Below, one piece after another: positions 32,658 to 42,402 of a stretch of DNA of 64,000 bases (positions within the stretch are counted from its first letter, which is position 1; the number at the start of each line of letters is the position of its first letter). The stretch comes from Pseudomonas oryzicola (GTDB lineage Bacteria > Pseudomonadota > Gammaproteobacteria > Pseudomonadales > Pseudomonadaceae). The stretch is from NCBI RefSeq assembly GCF_014269185.2, contig NZ_JABWRZ020000002.1, positions 620,001-684,000 of the forward strand. Reading direction: 5' to 3'. The notes under the pieces were generated by a model, which was given only the letters and a program-made list of their open reading frames with translations, did no database searches and was not told where the DNA came from. The translations under genes were made by a program, and so were the position numbers.

Positions 32658-33866
32658 ATGAACCCATCGCCCCCTCTCTACACCTGGCATGGCACCGACG
32701 CCAACGGCCAGCCGGTCAGCGGCCAGACGCCTGGGCGCAGCCCGGCCCATGTGCGGGCCGGATTGATTCGCCAGGGCATCAAGGTGGCAGGTTTGCGGCC
32801 CGCCGGCGGGCTGGCCTTCAGCTTGCCGAAACGCCAGGTGAAAGCCGACTCGGCGGGATTCAGCCGGCAATTGGCGACCTTGCTCAAGGCCGGGGTAGCG
32901 CTGCTGCAGGCGTTCGAGGTGATGGGGCGCAGTGGCTGCGATGCGGCACAGGCGGCGCTGCTGGACAGATTGAAACAGGATGTGGCCTCGGGCCTCGGGC
33001 TGGCGGACGCGTTGCAGCGCCACCCAGGCTGGTTCGACGCGCTGTACTGCAACCTGGTGCGGGTGGGTGAGCAATCCGGCACGCTCGACCGGCAGCTGGA
33101 ACAGTTGGCAACCATGCTGGAACAACGCCAGGCGCTGCACAGGAAGGTGCGCAAGGCGATGATCTACCCGCTGCTGCTGTTGCTGACCGGGTTGGGGGTG
33201 TCGGCGATTCTGCTGCTGGAGGTGATACCCGAATTCGAGAAGCTGTTTTCAGGCATGGGCGCGGCACTGCCAGCGTACACTCAATGGGTGATCGACTTGT
33301 CCACGCTGCTGAGCCGGTTTGCGCCGCTGTTGGTGGTGCTGAGCGCTGCGCTCGGTTTCGCCATGCGCCGGCTTTACCGGCAGCATGCGCCAACGCGCCT
33401 GTGGCTATCCCGACAAGTGCTGGGCTTGCCGGTGTTCGGCAGGTTGCTGGGGCAGGCGGCGCTGGCGCGGTTTGCCCGCAGCCTGGCTACGGCCTATGCG
33501 GCCGGAGTGCCGTTGCTGGATGCATTGGGTACGGTGGCGCGGGTGAGTGGTGGCGACTTGCACGAACAGGCAGTTTTGCGGTTGCGCCAGGGCATGGCCA
33601 ATGGTCAGGGGTTGCACCAGGCGATGGCCGCCGAGCCGCTGTTTCCGCCGTTGCTGGTGCAACTGACGGCGATCGGTGAAAACAGCGGTACGCTGGACCA
33701 GATGCTGGAGAAAGCCGCCAGCCATTACGAGGAACAGGTCAGCCAGGCGCTGGACCAGTTGACCAGCCTGCTGGAGCCAGCCATCGTGCTGATCCTGGGC
33801 GTGCTGGTAGGCGGCCTGGTGGTGGCGATGTACCTGCCGATCTTCCAGTTGGGTAGCTTGATCTGA
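32658..33866 (+). CDS. pilC: Type IV pilus inner-membrane platform protein PilC
   Basis: ATG 32658 has AAGGA seven bases upstream; a GTG 84 bases earlier is open but has no ribosome site. 402 residues with two GspF domains, each with a helical cytoplasmic part and membrane helices: ATLLKAGVALLQAFEVM, then LYCNLVRVGEQSGTLDRQLE in the first, and SLATAYAAGVPLLDALGTVA with VQLTAIGENSGTLDQMLEKA in the second. It anchors the pilus motor ATPase. The pilB gene usually found beside it is absent here. Confidence 0.94.
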   Translation: MNPSPPLYTWHGTDANGQPVSGQTPGRSPAHVRAGLIRQGIKVAGLRPAGGLAFSLPKRQVKADSAGFSRQLATLLKAGVALLQAFEVMGRSGCDAAQAALLDRLKQDVASGLGLADALQRHPGWFDALYCNLVRVGEQSGTLDRQLEQLATMLEQRQALHRKVRKAMIYPLLLLLTGLGVSAILLLEVIPEFEKLFSGMGAALPAYTQWVIDLSTLLSRFAPLLVVLSAALGFAMRRLYRQHAPTRLWLSRQVLGLPVFGRLLGQAALARFARSLATAYAAGVPLLDALGTVARVSGGDLHEQAVLRLRQGMANGQGLHQAMAAEPLFPPLLVQLTAIGENSGTLDQMLEKAASHYEEQVSQALDQLTSLLEPAIVLILGVLVGGLVVAMYLPIFQLGSLI

Positions 33867-33868
33867 AC

Positions 33869-34735
33869 ATGACTTCATGGACTTTGCTGGCGGAGCAGCC
33901 AGCCTACTTCCTCACCCTGGCCACGCTGCTCGGCCTGCTGGTGGGCAGTTTCCTCAATGTGCTGGTGTACCGCCTGCCGATCATGCTGGAGCAGCAATGG
34001 CAGCGTGAGGCGCAGGAGGTACTGGGGCTGCCGACCACGGCGCACGAGCGCTTCGACCTGTGGCTACCGGCCTCGCGTTGTCCGCATTGCGGACATCGAA
34101 TCCGCGCATGGGAGAACATTCCGGTCATCAGCTACCTGGCCTTGCGCGGCCGTTGTTCAGCCTGCAAAACCCGCATCAGCCCGCGCTATCCGTTGGTGGA
34201 GGTCGCCAGCGCGCTGCTTTCGCTGGGGGTGGCCTGGCATCTTGGCACTTCGCCCGAGGCCTTGCTGGCGCTGCCGCTGACCTGGTGCCTGCTGGCCCTG
34301 AGCCTGATCGATGCCAGGCATCAGCTGTTGCCGGATGTGCTGGTGCTGCCGATGCTGTGGCTGGGGCTGATCGTCAACGCCTTCGGCCTCTATGTCCCCC
34401 TGCCCAGTGCGTTGTGGGGGGCGGTGGTCGGCTACCTCAGCCTGTGGACGGTGTACTGGCTGTTCAAGCTGGTCACCGGCAAGGAGGGCATGGGCTATGG
34501 CGACTTCAAGCTGATGGCGCTGATCGGGGCCTGGGGTGGCTGGCAGGTATTGCCGTTGACGCTGCTGCTGTCGTCGCTGGTCGGGGCGCTGGTGGGGCTG
34601 TGTTTGCTGCGCTTGCGCCGGCATGGCTTGGGCACGGCGATGCCGTTTGGGCCCTATCTGGCGATTGCGGGGTGGATTGCCGTGCTCTGGGGTGATGAAA
34701 TATACGCCTCATACCTGCAACTGCTTGGATTCTGA
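33869..34735 (+). CDS. pilD: Prepilin peptidase / N-methyltransferase PilD
   Basis: 288 residues, two bases after pilC. Two CxxC pairs ([16 protein letters not shown] and [13 protein letters not shown]) form the cytoplasmic zinc-binding methyltransferase region. The peptidase part has eight hydrophobic segments, an Asp in [12 protein letters not shown] and the G-x-G-D motif in [14 protein letters not shown]; those two aspartates are catalytic. It cleaves prepilin leaders and methylates the new N-terminus of PilA and the minor pilins. Its stop overlaps the coaE start. Confidence 0.95.
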   Translation: MTSWTLLAEQPAYFLTLATLLGLLVGSFLNVLVYRLPIMLEQQWQREAQEVLGLPTTAHERFDLWLPASRCPHCGHRIRAWENIPVISYLALRGRCSACKTRISPRYPLVEVASALLSLGVAWHLGTSPEALLALPLTWCLLALSLIDARHQLLPDVLVLPMLWLGLIVNAFGLYVPLPSALWGAVVGYLSLWTVYWLFKLVTGKEGMGYGDFKLMALIGAWGGWQVLPLTLLLSSLVGALVGLCLLRLRRHGLGTAMPFGPYLAIAGWIAVLWGDEIYASYLQLLGF

Positions 34736-35358
34736 TGACCACTGCGGCCTTTACCCCCTGGATTCTCGGCCTGACCGGCGGCATCGGCAGCGGCAAGAGC
34801 GCCGCTGCCGAGCGCTTCGTCGAGCTTGGCGTGCACCTGGTCGATGCCGACCAGGCGGCGCGCTGGGTGGTCGAACCTGGCCGCCCGGCGCTGGCCAGCA
34901 TCGTCGAGCGCTTCGGCCCTGGTGTGCTGCAAGCGGACGGCCAGCTCGACCGCTCGGCCCTGCGCCAGCTGATCTTCGCCGACCCGGCGCAACGCAAATG
35001 GCTGGAACAATTGCTGCACCCGCTGATCGGCCAGGAGATCTTCAGCTACCTGGCCAAGGCCGAGTCGCCGTATGCGGTGTATGTCTCACCGCTGTTGATC
35101 GAATCGGGGCAATACCAGAAAACCCAACGGGTGCTGGTAATCGATGCGCCACAGGAGCTGCAGATGGCGCGAACCCTGGCACGGGACAACGCCAGCACCG
35201 AGCAGGTGCAGGCCATACTCAAGGCCCAGCTGGCGCGTGAGGAGCGCCTGCGCCATGCCGACGATGTGGTGGTCAACGACGGCGACCTCGCCGCGTTGCA
35301 TGAACAGATTGACCGCCTGCACCACTTTTACCTGACTTTACGAGGAGGCCAGCCATGA
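34735..35358 (+). CDS. coaE: Dephospho-CoA kinase
   Basis: 207 residues. P-loop [17 protein letters not shown] at residues 10-26, followed by [14 protein letters not shown] and a lid region with [21 protein letters not shown]. It performs the last step of coenzyme A synthesis, phosphorylating dephospho-CoA on the ribose 3' position. It overlaps pilD upstream by one base and yacG downstream by four, so pilC-pilD-coaE-yacG is one operon. Confidence 0.96.
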   Translation: MTTAAFTPWILGLTGGIGSGKSAAAERFVELGVHLVDADQAARWVVEPGRPALASIVERFGPGVLQADGQLDRSALRQLIFADPAQRKWLEQLLHPLIGQEIFSYLAKAESPYAVYVSPLLIESGQYQKTQRVLVIDAPQELQMARTLARDNASTEQVQAILKAQLAREERLRHADDVVVNDGDLAALHEQIDRLHHFYLTLRGGQP

Positions 35359-35555
35359 GCCAGCCATTGACCGTCGATTGCCCGACCTGTGGCGCACCTG
35401 TGGAATGGAACGAGAAAAGCCCGTTCCGGCCGTTTTGCTCGGACCGTTGCAAGCTGATCGACCTGGGCGCCTGGGCGGCGGAGGAACACAAGATCCCGGG
35501 TTCGGATGAGTCCGAGGATGAGCTGTATTCGGGGGATCTGGAGCCGCGGCACTGA
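35355..35555 (+). CDS. yacG: DNA gyrase inhibitor / zinc-binding protein YacG
   Basis: 66 residues. Four Cys zinc site: CPTCGAP near the start and [18 protein letters not shown] in the middle, typical of YacG, with an acidic tail. In E. coli it binds GyrB and blocks DNA binding by gyrase. The ATG overlaps the coaE stop (ATGA), so it is the last gene of the operon. Confidence 0.95.
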   Translation: MSQPLTVDCPTCGAPVEWNEKSPFRPFCSDRCKLIDLGAWAAEEHKIPGSDESEDELYSGDLEPRH

Positions 35556-35603
35556 GCCTGCCGACTGCTCCTACAGGGGGCGGGTTGCGCAGGCCTGGTT
35601 AAG

Positions 35604-36287
35604 CTATCGCTCGTCCTCCTTCCACGGCGCCTGCAGATACCGCGTGCGGTTGAAGGTTTCCAGCCACTCCGGGCAGAACACCACCAACGCACTGATCACC
35701 GTGCCGTTGATGAATGCCTCGGGGAACATCATCAGCCACAGGTAGCCAACAAAGTCGCCAAGCCACTCCGGCATGGCGAAGCGCCCGTTCAGCCACAGCA
35801 AGCCCAACCCGGCCGACAGGCAGGCCAGTACCGTCAGCGCTGCGGGAAAGAAGCCGGAACAGAAGATATACACGAACAGGTTTCTGGGTTGGGCACGCTC
35901 GACCCCTATCGCACACGCCTCGGCAACCAGTACCGGCAAGCCAACCAGCAACAAGCCATTGATCCCCAGCGCGGCCAGGTCCTGGCGCCCGAGTATCAGC
36001 AAGCCGATCTGAGCCATGAAACCGCCCAGCACGGCCAGCGGCCAGTCGAGCAACAACGTCACCGCCGTCATGCCGATGAAGTGGTACGACACGCCAGTAT
36101 CGAAATCGCGCCTTACCAGCCACAGGGCGAACAGGCAGAACACCGTGCCGAACAGCAGGTGCTGGCGGCGCCGGTCGGTGAACAGCTCTACCCAGCGCAC
36201 CTGGCTGGCTGCCCAGGTCAGCAACGGTACGTAACCCAGCCAGCCAAGGGTAAGGGTGGTGCCGGACAATACCTGCGCGCTGATCAC
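35604..36287 (-). CDS. CbiM-like energy-coupling-factor permease protein
   Basis: A GTG at 36287 is the preferred start (AGGGGG upstream); an ATG at 36344 is possible but lacks a ribosome site. About 227 residues with six to seven hydrophobic segments, and the region SYHFIGMTAVTLLLDWPLAV, typical of CbiM/NikM-like substrate-capture components of cobalt or nickel ECF transporters. No other ECF component genes are near, so it may work alone or with distant partners. Convergent with yacG. Confidence 0.8.
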   Translation of the reverse strand: MISAQVLSGTTLTLGWLGYVPLLTWAASQVRWVELFTDRRRQHLLFGTVFCLFALWLVRRDFDTGVSYHFIGMTAVTLLLDWPLAVLGGFMAQIGLLILGRQDLAALGINGLLLVGLPVLVAEACAIGVERAQPRNLFVYIFCSGFFPAALTVLACLSAGLGLLWLNGRFAMPEWLGDFVGYLWLMMFPEAFINGTVISALVVFCPEWLETFNRTRYLQAPWKEDER

Positions 36288-36500
36288 CTGAACAATGCCC
36301 CCTGGCTTCCTGTGGACAAGGCCGAGTCTACACCTATTCTCCATTTCATTCGGCTGCGGGCAGCAACGCTCCTCGCCATCAGCGCCGCGCGGGGCTTTGG
36401 CCTGGTGAATTCGCAGGGCGTGCAGCAGGGGCCAATGCTGCGCTGATTTATACGCACAAACAGCATCTTACCGTCATCGATTAGCGTCTAAGCTTGTCCC

Positions 36501-37130
36501 ATGGATGACTCAGACTACCTGCGCCTGCTTACTATCCAGGCCGAACAAGCCAATGCCTTTCTCTCCAACGCCCGCAAGTGGGAACGGGAGCGTTGGGTGT
36601 GCCAACGCCTGTTGCAGGGGCTGAACATCCCCTATCGCAGCGAGGACTTCACCCCGGCCGGCCAGGAGCCGCCGGATGTGCTGTTTCGCGATGCCGCCTT
36701 CGAGGTCTTTTTCGTGCTCGACGAGGGCCGCCGGTTGAACGATGAATGGCGCGAAGAGCTGCAGCGCCGCCGCAGTGCGTTTTCCCTGGCGCAACTGGTG
36801 CGCCGCGAAGCGCGCCCGCGGCGCATCAGTGCCAGCGAACTGCTGGGGCGCCTGGCGCCGACCTTGCGCAAGAAGGCACACAACTACCGCGAACGCGGGC
36901 TGGAGCTGAACGAGCTGGACATCATCGCCTTCGCCAGCCTCAAGCGCGAAGTGCTCGACCTCAACACGCACTTCCCGCCACCCACCGAATACCTGCGCCA
37001 GGGCTGGCGCTCGCTGTCGCTGGTCGGGCCAACCTTCGCCCGGGTGCTGTTCGCTCACCCCGATGCGCCGGACTTCCTGCGCGGCAACCTGGGGCGCAGC
37101 ATCGTGTTCGACGTGGGCATCAGTCTTTGA
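36501..37130 (+). CDS. DUF1780 family protein
   Basis: 209 residues, matching the uncharacterised DUF1780 proteins conserved in Pseudomonas. No signal or membrane segment. The N-terminal part is helical (QANAFLSNARKWERERWVCQ), the middle has the pattern PPDVLFRDAAFEVFFVLDEG, reminiscent of a PD-(D/E)xK nuclease core with acidic residues on a beta strand followed by KREVLDLNTHF later; that resemblance is tentative. Divergent from the CbiM-like gene. Role unknown. Confidence 0.8.
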   Translation: MDDSDYLRLLTIQAEQANAFLSNARKWERERWVCQRLLQGLNIPYRSEDFTPAGQEPPDVLFRDAAFEVFFVLDEGRRLNDEWREELQRRRSAFSLAQLVRREARPRRISASELLGRLAPTLRKKAHNYRERGLELNELDIIAFASLKREVLDLNTHFPPPTEYLRQGWRSLSLVGPTFARVLFAHPDAPDFLRGNLGRSIVFDVGISL

Positions 37131-37263
37131 TCCAGTGCAGCGAGTGTTTGCGATGGCGTACACTCGGCGTCAGAGATAGAAAGCATTATCATTTGTTTCA
37201 AGCGCCTACGTGAACGCTGTAGCGTTTGCGCAGTCACAAACGTCTACCTGACGAGGCCCCACC

Positions 37264-37437
37264 ATGACCAGCCGCCTGAATCCGGAAGATCAGCGTCGTG
37301 TCGATGAGTATCTGCGAGCCCCCCAGCACCAAGTCGAGCGCAGGCCCTTCCGGCCGTGGCTGCTCCTTGTGCTGGTGGTGGCCGTGACCATCGGGTTGGG
37401 CCTCATCAGCCGCCTGCTGAGTGGGCTGGTGCTATGA
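37264..37437 (+). CDS. DUF3094 small membrane protein
   Basis: 57 residues, ATG after ACGAGGCCCCACC. The N-terminal half is charged and soluble (MTSRLNPEDQRRVDEYLRAP), followed by a basic turn and one membrane helix (LLLVLVVAVTIGLGLI). This matches the small DUF3094 proteins that I recall just upstream of ndh in Pseudomonas. Could modulate or accompany the NADH dehydrogenase encoded 84 bases downstream, but function is unknown. Confidence 0.85.
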   Translation: MTSRLNPEDQRRVDEYLRAPQHQVERRPFRPWLLLVLVVAVTIGLGLISRLLSGLVL

Positions 37438-37521
37438 GCTGCTTCGCGCTCGCCCTCCCCTCGCGCAGTTTGCGGCAGGCCCCTTGGGCCACGAATTCCG
37501 TAAACCTTATGAGATATTCCC

Positions 37522-38817
37522 ATGACTCATCGCATCGTGATTGTCGGCGGCGGCGCCGGCGGCCTGGAACTGGCGACCCGCCTGGGTAAAAGCCTGGGCA
37601 AGCGCAAGCAGGCCGAGATCACCCTGGTCGACGCCAACCTCACGCATATCTGGAAACCGCTGCTGCACGAAGTGGCCGCCGGCTCGCTGAACTCCTCGGA
37701 AGACGAACTGAACTACGTGGCCCAGGCCAAGTGGAACCACTTCAACTTCCAGCTGGGGCGCATGAGCGGCCTGGACCGTGAAGGCAAACAGATCCAGCTG
37801 GCCGCCACCCTCGACGAAGAGGGCCGCGAGCTGCTGCCTGCGCGTACCTTGGGCTACGACACCCTGGTGATTGCCGTGGGTTCCAATACCAACGACTTCG
37901 GCACCCTGGGCGCAGCGCAGCACTGCCTGTTTCTCGACACCCGCAAGCAGGCCGAGCGTTTCCACCAGCAATTGCTCAACCACTACCTGCGTGCCCATGC
38001 CGGTGACGTGGCCAGCGAGAAAATCAGCGTGGCCATCGTCGGCGCGGGTGCCACCGGTGTGGAGCTGGCGGCCGAGCTGCACCACGCGGCCCACGAACTG
38101 GCAGCCTATGGCCTGGACCGTATCCAGCCCAAGGACATGCACATCACCCTGATCGAAGCAGGCCCGCGCGTGCTGCCGGCACTGCCCGAGCGCATCAGCG
38201 TGCCAGTGCACAAGACCCTGGAAAAACTCGGGGTCAAGGTGATGACCAATGCCGCCGTCAGTGAAGTGACCGAAGATGGCCTGAAGACCAAGGATGGCGA
38301 AGTGATCAAGGCCAGCCTGAAGGTGTGGGCGGCGGGTATCCGTGCACCTGCCTTCCTCAAGGACATCGATGGCCTGGAAACCAACCGCATCAATCAGCTG
38401 GTGGTACGCCCGACGCTGCAGACCACGCGCGACGACAACATCTTTGCCTTCGGCGACTGCGCCGCCTGCCCGCAACCTGGCAGCGACCGCAACGTGCCGC
38501 CACGGGCGCAGGCCGCGCACCAGCAGGCTTCGATGCTGGCGCAGAGCCTGAAGGCGCGGCTGGAGAACAAGGCGCTGCCGACCTACGCGTACAAGGACTA
38601 CGGTTCGCTGGTGTCGCTGTCGCGCTTCTCGGCGGTGGGCAACCTGATGGGTAACCTGATGGGCAGCGTGAAACTGGAGGGCTGGCTGGCGCGCATGTTC
38701 TATGTGTCGTTGTACCGGATGCACCAGATGGCGCTGTACGGTTTCTTCCGCACTGCGCTGATGATGCTCGGCAGCAAGATTGGCCGCGGTACCGAGCCGC
38801 GCCTGAAGTTGCACTGA
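37522..38817 (+). CDS. ndh: Type II NADH dehydrogenase (NDH-2)
   Basis: 431 residues with two dinucleotide folds: FAD site VIVGGGAGGLELATRLG near the N-terminus and NADH site VAIVGAGATGVELAAEL around residue 170. FAFGDCAACP is the second FAD contact near residue 310. It is a non-pumping membrane-bound enzyme that passes electrons from NADH to quinone. The C-terminal region has amphipathic segments for membrane attachment. Monocistronic or with the small DUF3094 gene upstream. Confidence 0.94.
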   Translation: MTHRIVIVGGGAGGLELATRLGKSLGKRKQAEITLVDANLTHIWKPLLHEVAAGSLNSSEDELNYVAQAKWNHFNFQLGRMSGLDREGKQIQLAATLDEEGRELLPARTLGYDTLVIAVGSNTNDFGTLGAAQHCLFLDTRKQAERFHQQLLNHYLRAHAGDVASEKISVAIVGAGATGVELAAELHHAAHELAAYGLDRIQPKDMHITLIEAGPRVLPALPERISVPVHKTLEKLGVKVMTNAAVSEVTEDGLKTKDGEVIKASLKVWAAGIRAPAFLKDIDGLETNRINQLVVRPTLQTTRDDNIFAFGDCAACPQPGSDRNVPPRAQAAHQQASMLAQSLKARLENKALPTYAYKDYGSLVSLSRFSAVGNLMGNLMGSVKLEGWLARMFYVSLYRMHQMALYGFFRTALMMLGSKIGRGTEPRLKLH

Positions 38818-38847
38818 CAGGCATGCCATAACGGTTGCCTGTACTAG

Positions 38848-38941
38848 CCCCATCGCCGGCAAGCCGGCTGCCACAATGTACTCACGGACGCCGAGTCCTG
38901 TGCTGTACCTGTGGTAGCTGGCTTGCCGGCGATAGCGCCGG
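38848..38941. repeat. Inverted pair of REP-like elements after ndh
   Basis: ATCGCCGGCAAGCCGGCTGC and its near-complement GCTGGCTTGCCGGCGAT face each other about 45 bases apart, the P. putida REP doublet arrangement. Could protect or terminate the ndh mRNA. Confidence 0.7.
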
Positions 38942-39013
38942 TAGCCCTCTCACAAGGCAATCGTCGAGATGAACCGGACAGCCGATACGCTGGAGAAAAA
39001 TTCAAGGCAAAAG

Positions 39014-39045
39014 AAAAAGGGCATCTCATTCGAGATGCCCTTTTT
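39014..39045. terminator. Bidirectional terminator between ndh and the tRNA cluster
   Basis: AAAAAGGGCATCTC and GAGATGCCCTTTTT pair perfectly around ATTC. It lies directly past the 3' end of tRNA-Lys and has U-tracts on both strands. Confidence 0.85.
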
Positions 39046-39048
39046 ACA

Positions 39049-39124
39049 TGGTGGGTCGTGTAGGATTCGAACCTACGACCAATTGGTTAAAAGCCAACTG
39101 CTCTACCAACTGAGCTAACGACCC
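39049..39124 (-). tRNA. tRNA-Lys (TTT)
   Basis: 76 bases with encoded CCA. Acceptor GGGTCGT/ACGACCC, anticodon loop CTTTTAA giving TTT, T loop GTTCGAATC. Last of three tRNA genes transcribed together on the minus strand (order of transcription Asn, Pro, Lys). Confidence 0.96.
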
Positions 39125-39130
39125 GGAAAA

Positions 39131-39207
39131 TGGTCGGGGTGAGGGGATTCGAACTCCTGACATCCTGCTCCCAAAGCAGGCGCGCTACCGGACTGCGCTA
39201 CACCCCG
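39131..39207 (-). tRNA. tRNA-Pro (TGG)
   Basis: 77 bases with encoded CCA. Acceptor CGGGGTG/CACCCCG, anticodon arm CCTGCTTTGGGAGCAGG giving TGG, T loop GTTCGAATC. Six bases separate it from tRNA-Lys. Confidence 0.96.
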
Positions 39208-39211
39208 AGAT

Positions 39212-39287
39212 TGGCTCCGCGACCTGGACTCGAACCAGGGACCCAATGATTAACAGTCATTTGCTCTACCGACTGAGCTATCGCGGA
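39212..39287 (-). tRNA. tRNA-Asn (GTT)
   Basis: 76 bases with encoded CCA. Acceptor TCCGCGA/TCGCGGA, anticodon arm ATGACTGTTAATCAT giving GTT, T loop GTTCGAGTC. First gene of the three-tRNA transcript. Confidence 0.96.
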
Positions 39288-39584
39288 ACTGAACTTCGGT
39301 ACAACCTTTACTACTTCGAAGCTTGTGTTAGCTTCGGTCTCTTTGGCTATCCGCTTTCGCGTTGTCGCTGCTGAGGCCGGCTATTCTACATTCTTCGTTT
39401 TGCTTGTCAACCACTTTTTTTCGTTCAACTTACTGATTTGTAAGTTGTTTTGCGATCCCCGATGTTGCTGGTGATTCGCTTAGTGCCTGACAACGCGGCG
39501 TATATTAGGGGCACTCGATTTTAGATGCAAGCAAAAATTTCAAAATTTTCAGAAACTTATCACCGCACCTGCGCCGGGATGAAA
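39288..39584. other. Promoter and leader region of the tRNA operon
   Basis: About 300 bases with no gene. The stretch is AT-rich towards clpB and contains on the minus strand TTGTCAG-type and TATACG-type elements (near 39488-39505, reading GCCCCTAATATACGCCGCGT), compatible with a strong sigma-70 promoter with a GC-rich discriminator as expected for stable RNA. Confidence 0.5.
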
Positions 39585-39608
39585 AAAGCCCCGCCGTAGC
39601 GGGGCTTT
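39585..39608 (-). terminator. clpB terminator
   Basis: AAAGCCCCGC/GCGGGGCTTT, a perfect 10-bp stem with a 4-base loop. On the minus strand it is followed by TTT, five bases past the clpB stop codon. Confidence 0.9.
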
Positions 39609-39612
39609 CGGG

Positions 39613-42177
39613 TCAGGCGAAGACGATCTCCTCGCCTTCCACCTTGGCGGTAATCGCCGTACCAGGCATGAACTTGCCTGCCAGGATCAGCTGCGCCAGC
39701 GGGTTCTCGATCCAGCGCTGGATGGCGCGCTTCAGCGGCCGTGCGCCATACACCGGGTCGTAACCCACGGCAATCAGCTTGTCGAGGGCTTCCGTGCTCA
39801 GGCTCAGCGACAGTTCGCGCTCCTGCAGGCGGCTGCGCAGGCGGCCCAGCTGGATTTCGGTAATACCGGCAATCTGCTCGCGGCCCAGCGGCTCGAACAC
39901 CACCACTTCGTCGATACGGTTGATGAATTCCGGGCGGAAGTGCGAACCCACCGCATCCATCACCGCTGCACGCTGTGCCTCGCGGTCACCCACCAGTTCC
40001 TGGATCTGCGCCGAGCCCAGGTTGGACGTCATCACGATCACCGTGTTGCGGAAGTCCACGGTGCGTCCGTGGCTGTCGGTCAGGCGGCCGTCTTCCAGCA
40101 CCTGCAGCAGCACGTTGAACACATCCGGGTGAGCCTTTTCCACCTCGTCCAGCAGCACCACCGAGTAAGGCTTGCGCCGTACCGCCTCGGTCAGGTAACC
40201 GCCCTCTTCATAGCCGACATAGCCTGGCGGGGCACCGATCAGGCGAGCCACGGAGTGCTTCTCCATGAATTCAGACATGTCGATACGCACCATGGCCTCT
40301 TCGGTGTCGAACAGGAACTCGGCCAGCGCCTTGCACAGCTCGGTCTTGCCCACACCGGTCGGGCCGAGGAACAGGAACGAGCCACTGGGCCGGTTCGGGT
40401 CGGACAGCCCGGCACGCGAGCGGCGCACGGCGTTGGACACGGCGGTTACCGCCTCGCCCTGGCCAATCACGCGCTGGTGCAGCAGCTCTTCCATCTTCAG
40501 CAGCTTCTCACGCTCGCCTTCGAGCATCTTGGCCACCGGGATGCCGGTCCACTTGGACACCACTTCGGCAATTTCTTCCTCGGTCACCTTGTTGCGCAGC
40601 AATTGGTTGTCGGCCTTGCCATGCTGGTCGACCATCTGCAGGCTACGCTCCAGGTCCGGGATCACCCCGTACTGCAGCTCGGCCATGCGGCTCAGGTCGC
40701 CTTTGCGACGGGCTGCTTCCAGTTCCTGGCGGGCCTGCTCGATCTTTTGCTGGATCTGCGCCGAGCCCTGCACCTCGGCCTTCTCGGACGCCCAGATTTC
40801 TTCCAGGTCGGCGTATTCACGCTCCAGCCGGGTAATTTCCTCGGTGAGCTTCTCCAGGCGTTTTTTCGCGGCTTCGTCTTCTTCCTTCTTCAGCGCCTGC
40901 GATTCCACCTTGAGCTGGATCAGGCGACGGTCGAGGCGGTCTAGCACTTCCGGCTTGGAGTCGATTTCCATGCGGATACGGCTGGCCGCTTCGTCGATCA
41001 GGTCGATGGCCTTGTCCGGCAGCTGGCGGTCGGTGATGTAGCGGTGGCTGAGCTTGGCCGCAGCGATGATGGCGCCGTCGGTGATGGCCACCTTGTGGTG
41101 CACCTCATAGCGCTCCTTCAGCCCACGCAGGATGGCGATGGTGTCTTCCTCGCTCGGTTCCTCGACCAGCACCTTCTGGAAGCGCCGCTCCAGGGCAGCG
41201 TCCTTCTCGATGAACTGGCGGTACTCGTTGAGCGTGGTGGCGCCCACACAGTGCAGTTCGCCACGCGCCAGGGCCGGCTTGAGCATGTTGCCGGCGTCCA
41301 TGGCGCCCTCGCCCTTGCCAGCACCGACCATGGTGTGCAGTTCGTCGATGAACAGGATGATCTGGCCTTCCTGCTTGGACAGTTCATTGAGCAGGCCTTT
41401 GAGGCGCTCTTCGAACTCGCCGCGGTATTTGGCACCGGCGATCAGCGCGCCCATGTCCAGCGCCAGCAGGCGCTTGCCCTTGAGGCCGTCAGGCACTTCA
41501 CCGTTGATGATGCGCTGTGCCAGGCCTTCGGCGATGGCGGTCTTGCCGACGCCAGGTTCGCCGATCAGCACCGGGTTGTTCTTGGTCCGGCGTTGCAGCA
41601 CCTGCACGGTACGGCGGATCTCGTCGTCACGGCCGATCACCGGGTCCAGCTTGCCTTCCTCGGCGCGCTTGGTCAGGTCGACGGTGTACTTGTCCAGCGC
41701 CTGGCGCGATTCCTCGGCGTTGGCATCGTTGACTGCCGCACCGCCGCGCAGGTTGTTGATGGCGTTTTCCAGGGCCTTCTTGCTGACGCCCTGGCCGAGC
41801 AGCAACTTGCCGAGCTTGCTGTTCTCGTCCATGGCAGCCAGCAACACCAGCTCGCTGGAAATGAATTGGTCACCCTTCTGCTGGGCCAGGCGGTCGGCCT
41901 GGTTGAGCAGACGCGCCAGGTCCTGCGACATGTTCACGTCGCCGGTCGGGTTCTGGATTTTCGGTAGATGGTCGAGTTCTTTCACCAGTGCCTGGCGCAG
42001 GCTGTTGATGTCGAAGCCTACCTGCATCAGCAGCGGCTTGATCGAACCACCCTGCTGCTCGAGCAGCGCCTGCAGCAGGTGCACGGGCTCGATGGCTGGG
42101 TGGTCCATGCCAACGGCCAGGGACTGGGCATCGGATATGGCAAGCTGCAGCTTGCTGGTCAAACGGTCTATTCGCAT
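39613..42177 (-). CDS. clpB: ATP-dependent disaggregase ClpB
   Basis: 854 residues, the usual length. Clp N domain, first AAA+ domain with Walker [10 protein letters not shown] and Walker [14 protein letters not shown], the long coiled-coil middle domain (about residues 400-530, [20 protein letters not shown]), and a second AAA+ domain with [10 protein letters not shown] and [11 protein letters not shown]. With DnaK it rescues aggregated proteins after heat stress. ATG preceded by AAAGGAAGG. A sigma-32-like promoter upstream supports heat-shock control. Confidence 0.97.
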   Translation of the reverse strand: MRIDRLTSKLQLAISDAQSLAVGMDHPAIEPVHLLQALLEQQGGSIKPLLMQVGFDINSLRQALVKELDHLPKIQNPTGDVNMSQDLARLLNQADRLAQQKGDQFISSELVLLAAMDENSKLGKLLLGQGVSKKALENAINNLRGGAAVNDANAEESRQALDKYTVDLTKRAEEGKLDPVIGRDDEIRRTVQVLQRRTKNNPVLIGEPGVGKTAIAEGLAQRIINGEVPDGLKGKRLLALDMGALIAGAKYRGEFEERLKGLLNELSKQEGQIILFIDELHTMVGAGKGEGAMDAGNMLKPALARGELHCVGATTLNEYRQFIEKDAALERRFQKVLVEEPSEEDTIAILRGLKERYEVHHKVAITDGAIIAAAKLSHRYITDRQLPDKAIDLIDEAASRIRMEIDSKPEVLDRLDRRLIQLKVESQALKKEEDEAAKKRLEKLTEEITRLEREYADLEEIWASEKAEVQGSAQIQQKIEQARQELEAARRKGDLSRMAELQYGVIPDLERSLQMVDQHGKADNQLLRNKVTEEEIAEVVSKWTGIPVAKMLEGEREKLLKMEELLHQRVIGQGEAVTAVSNAVRRSRAGLSDPNRPSGSFLFLGPTGVGKTELCKALAEFLFDTEEAMVRIDMSEFMEKHSVARLIGAPPGYVGYEEGGYLTEAVRRKPYSVVLLDEVEKAHPDVFNVLLQVLEDGRLTDSHGRTVDFRNTVIVMTSNLGSAQIQELVGDREAQRAAVMDAVGSHFRPEFINRIDEVVVFEPLGREQIAGITEIQLGRLRSRLQERELSLSLSTEALDKLIAVGYDPVYGARPLKRAIQRWIENPLAQLILAGKFMPGTAITAKVEGEEIVFA

Positions 42178-42255
42178 GGGATACCTTCCTTTAAAGGGCA
42201 GGTCGGAGCGATGGACAGCGCCTGTTGATGAAGAAACCTGCCTGAGATGACCTTA

Positions 42256-42284
42256 TAGATAAGGCTGATTGTGGAAGATTCAAG
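42256..42284 (-). promoter_or_regulatory. Sigma-32-like promoter of clpB
   Basis: On the minus strand CTTGAA (42284-42279), 14 bases, then CCTTATCTA (42264-42256). This is close to the heat-shock consensus CTTGAA-N13/17-CCCCATNT, about 80 bases upstream of the clpB start. Confidence 0.65.
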
Positions 42285-42329
42285 CGTAGCGGGGTTGACC
42301 AAAGTCAACCTGTTGGATTGGTGGTGGGG

Positions 42330-42395
42330 CAATCGCGGATAAATCCGCTCCTACAGGTTTCGCGCTCCCTTGTAGGAGCGGATTTATCCGCCAGA
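42330..42395. repeat. Inverted REP-like pair between pgeF and clpB
   Basis: GCGGATAAATCCGCTCCTAC and GTAGGAGCGGATTTATCCGC are exact inverses separated by about 20 bases, the typical P. putida REP doublet. It can form a long hairpin between the two genes. Confidence 0.85.
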
Positions 42396-42402
42396 GGCCA
42401 GG

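Noticed and set aside
41132..42250. A 372-codon open frame opposite clpB
   Set aside because: Antisense shadow, Ser/Arg-rich with no recognisable domain.
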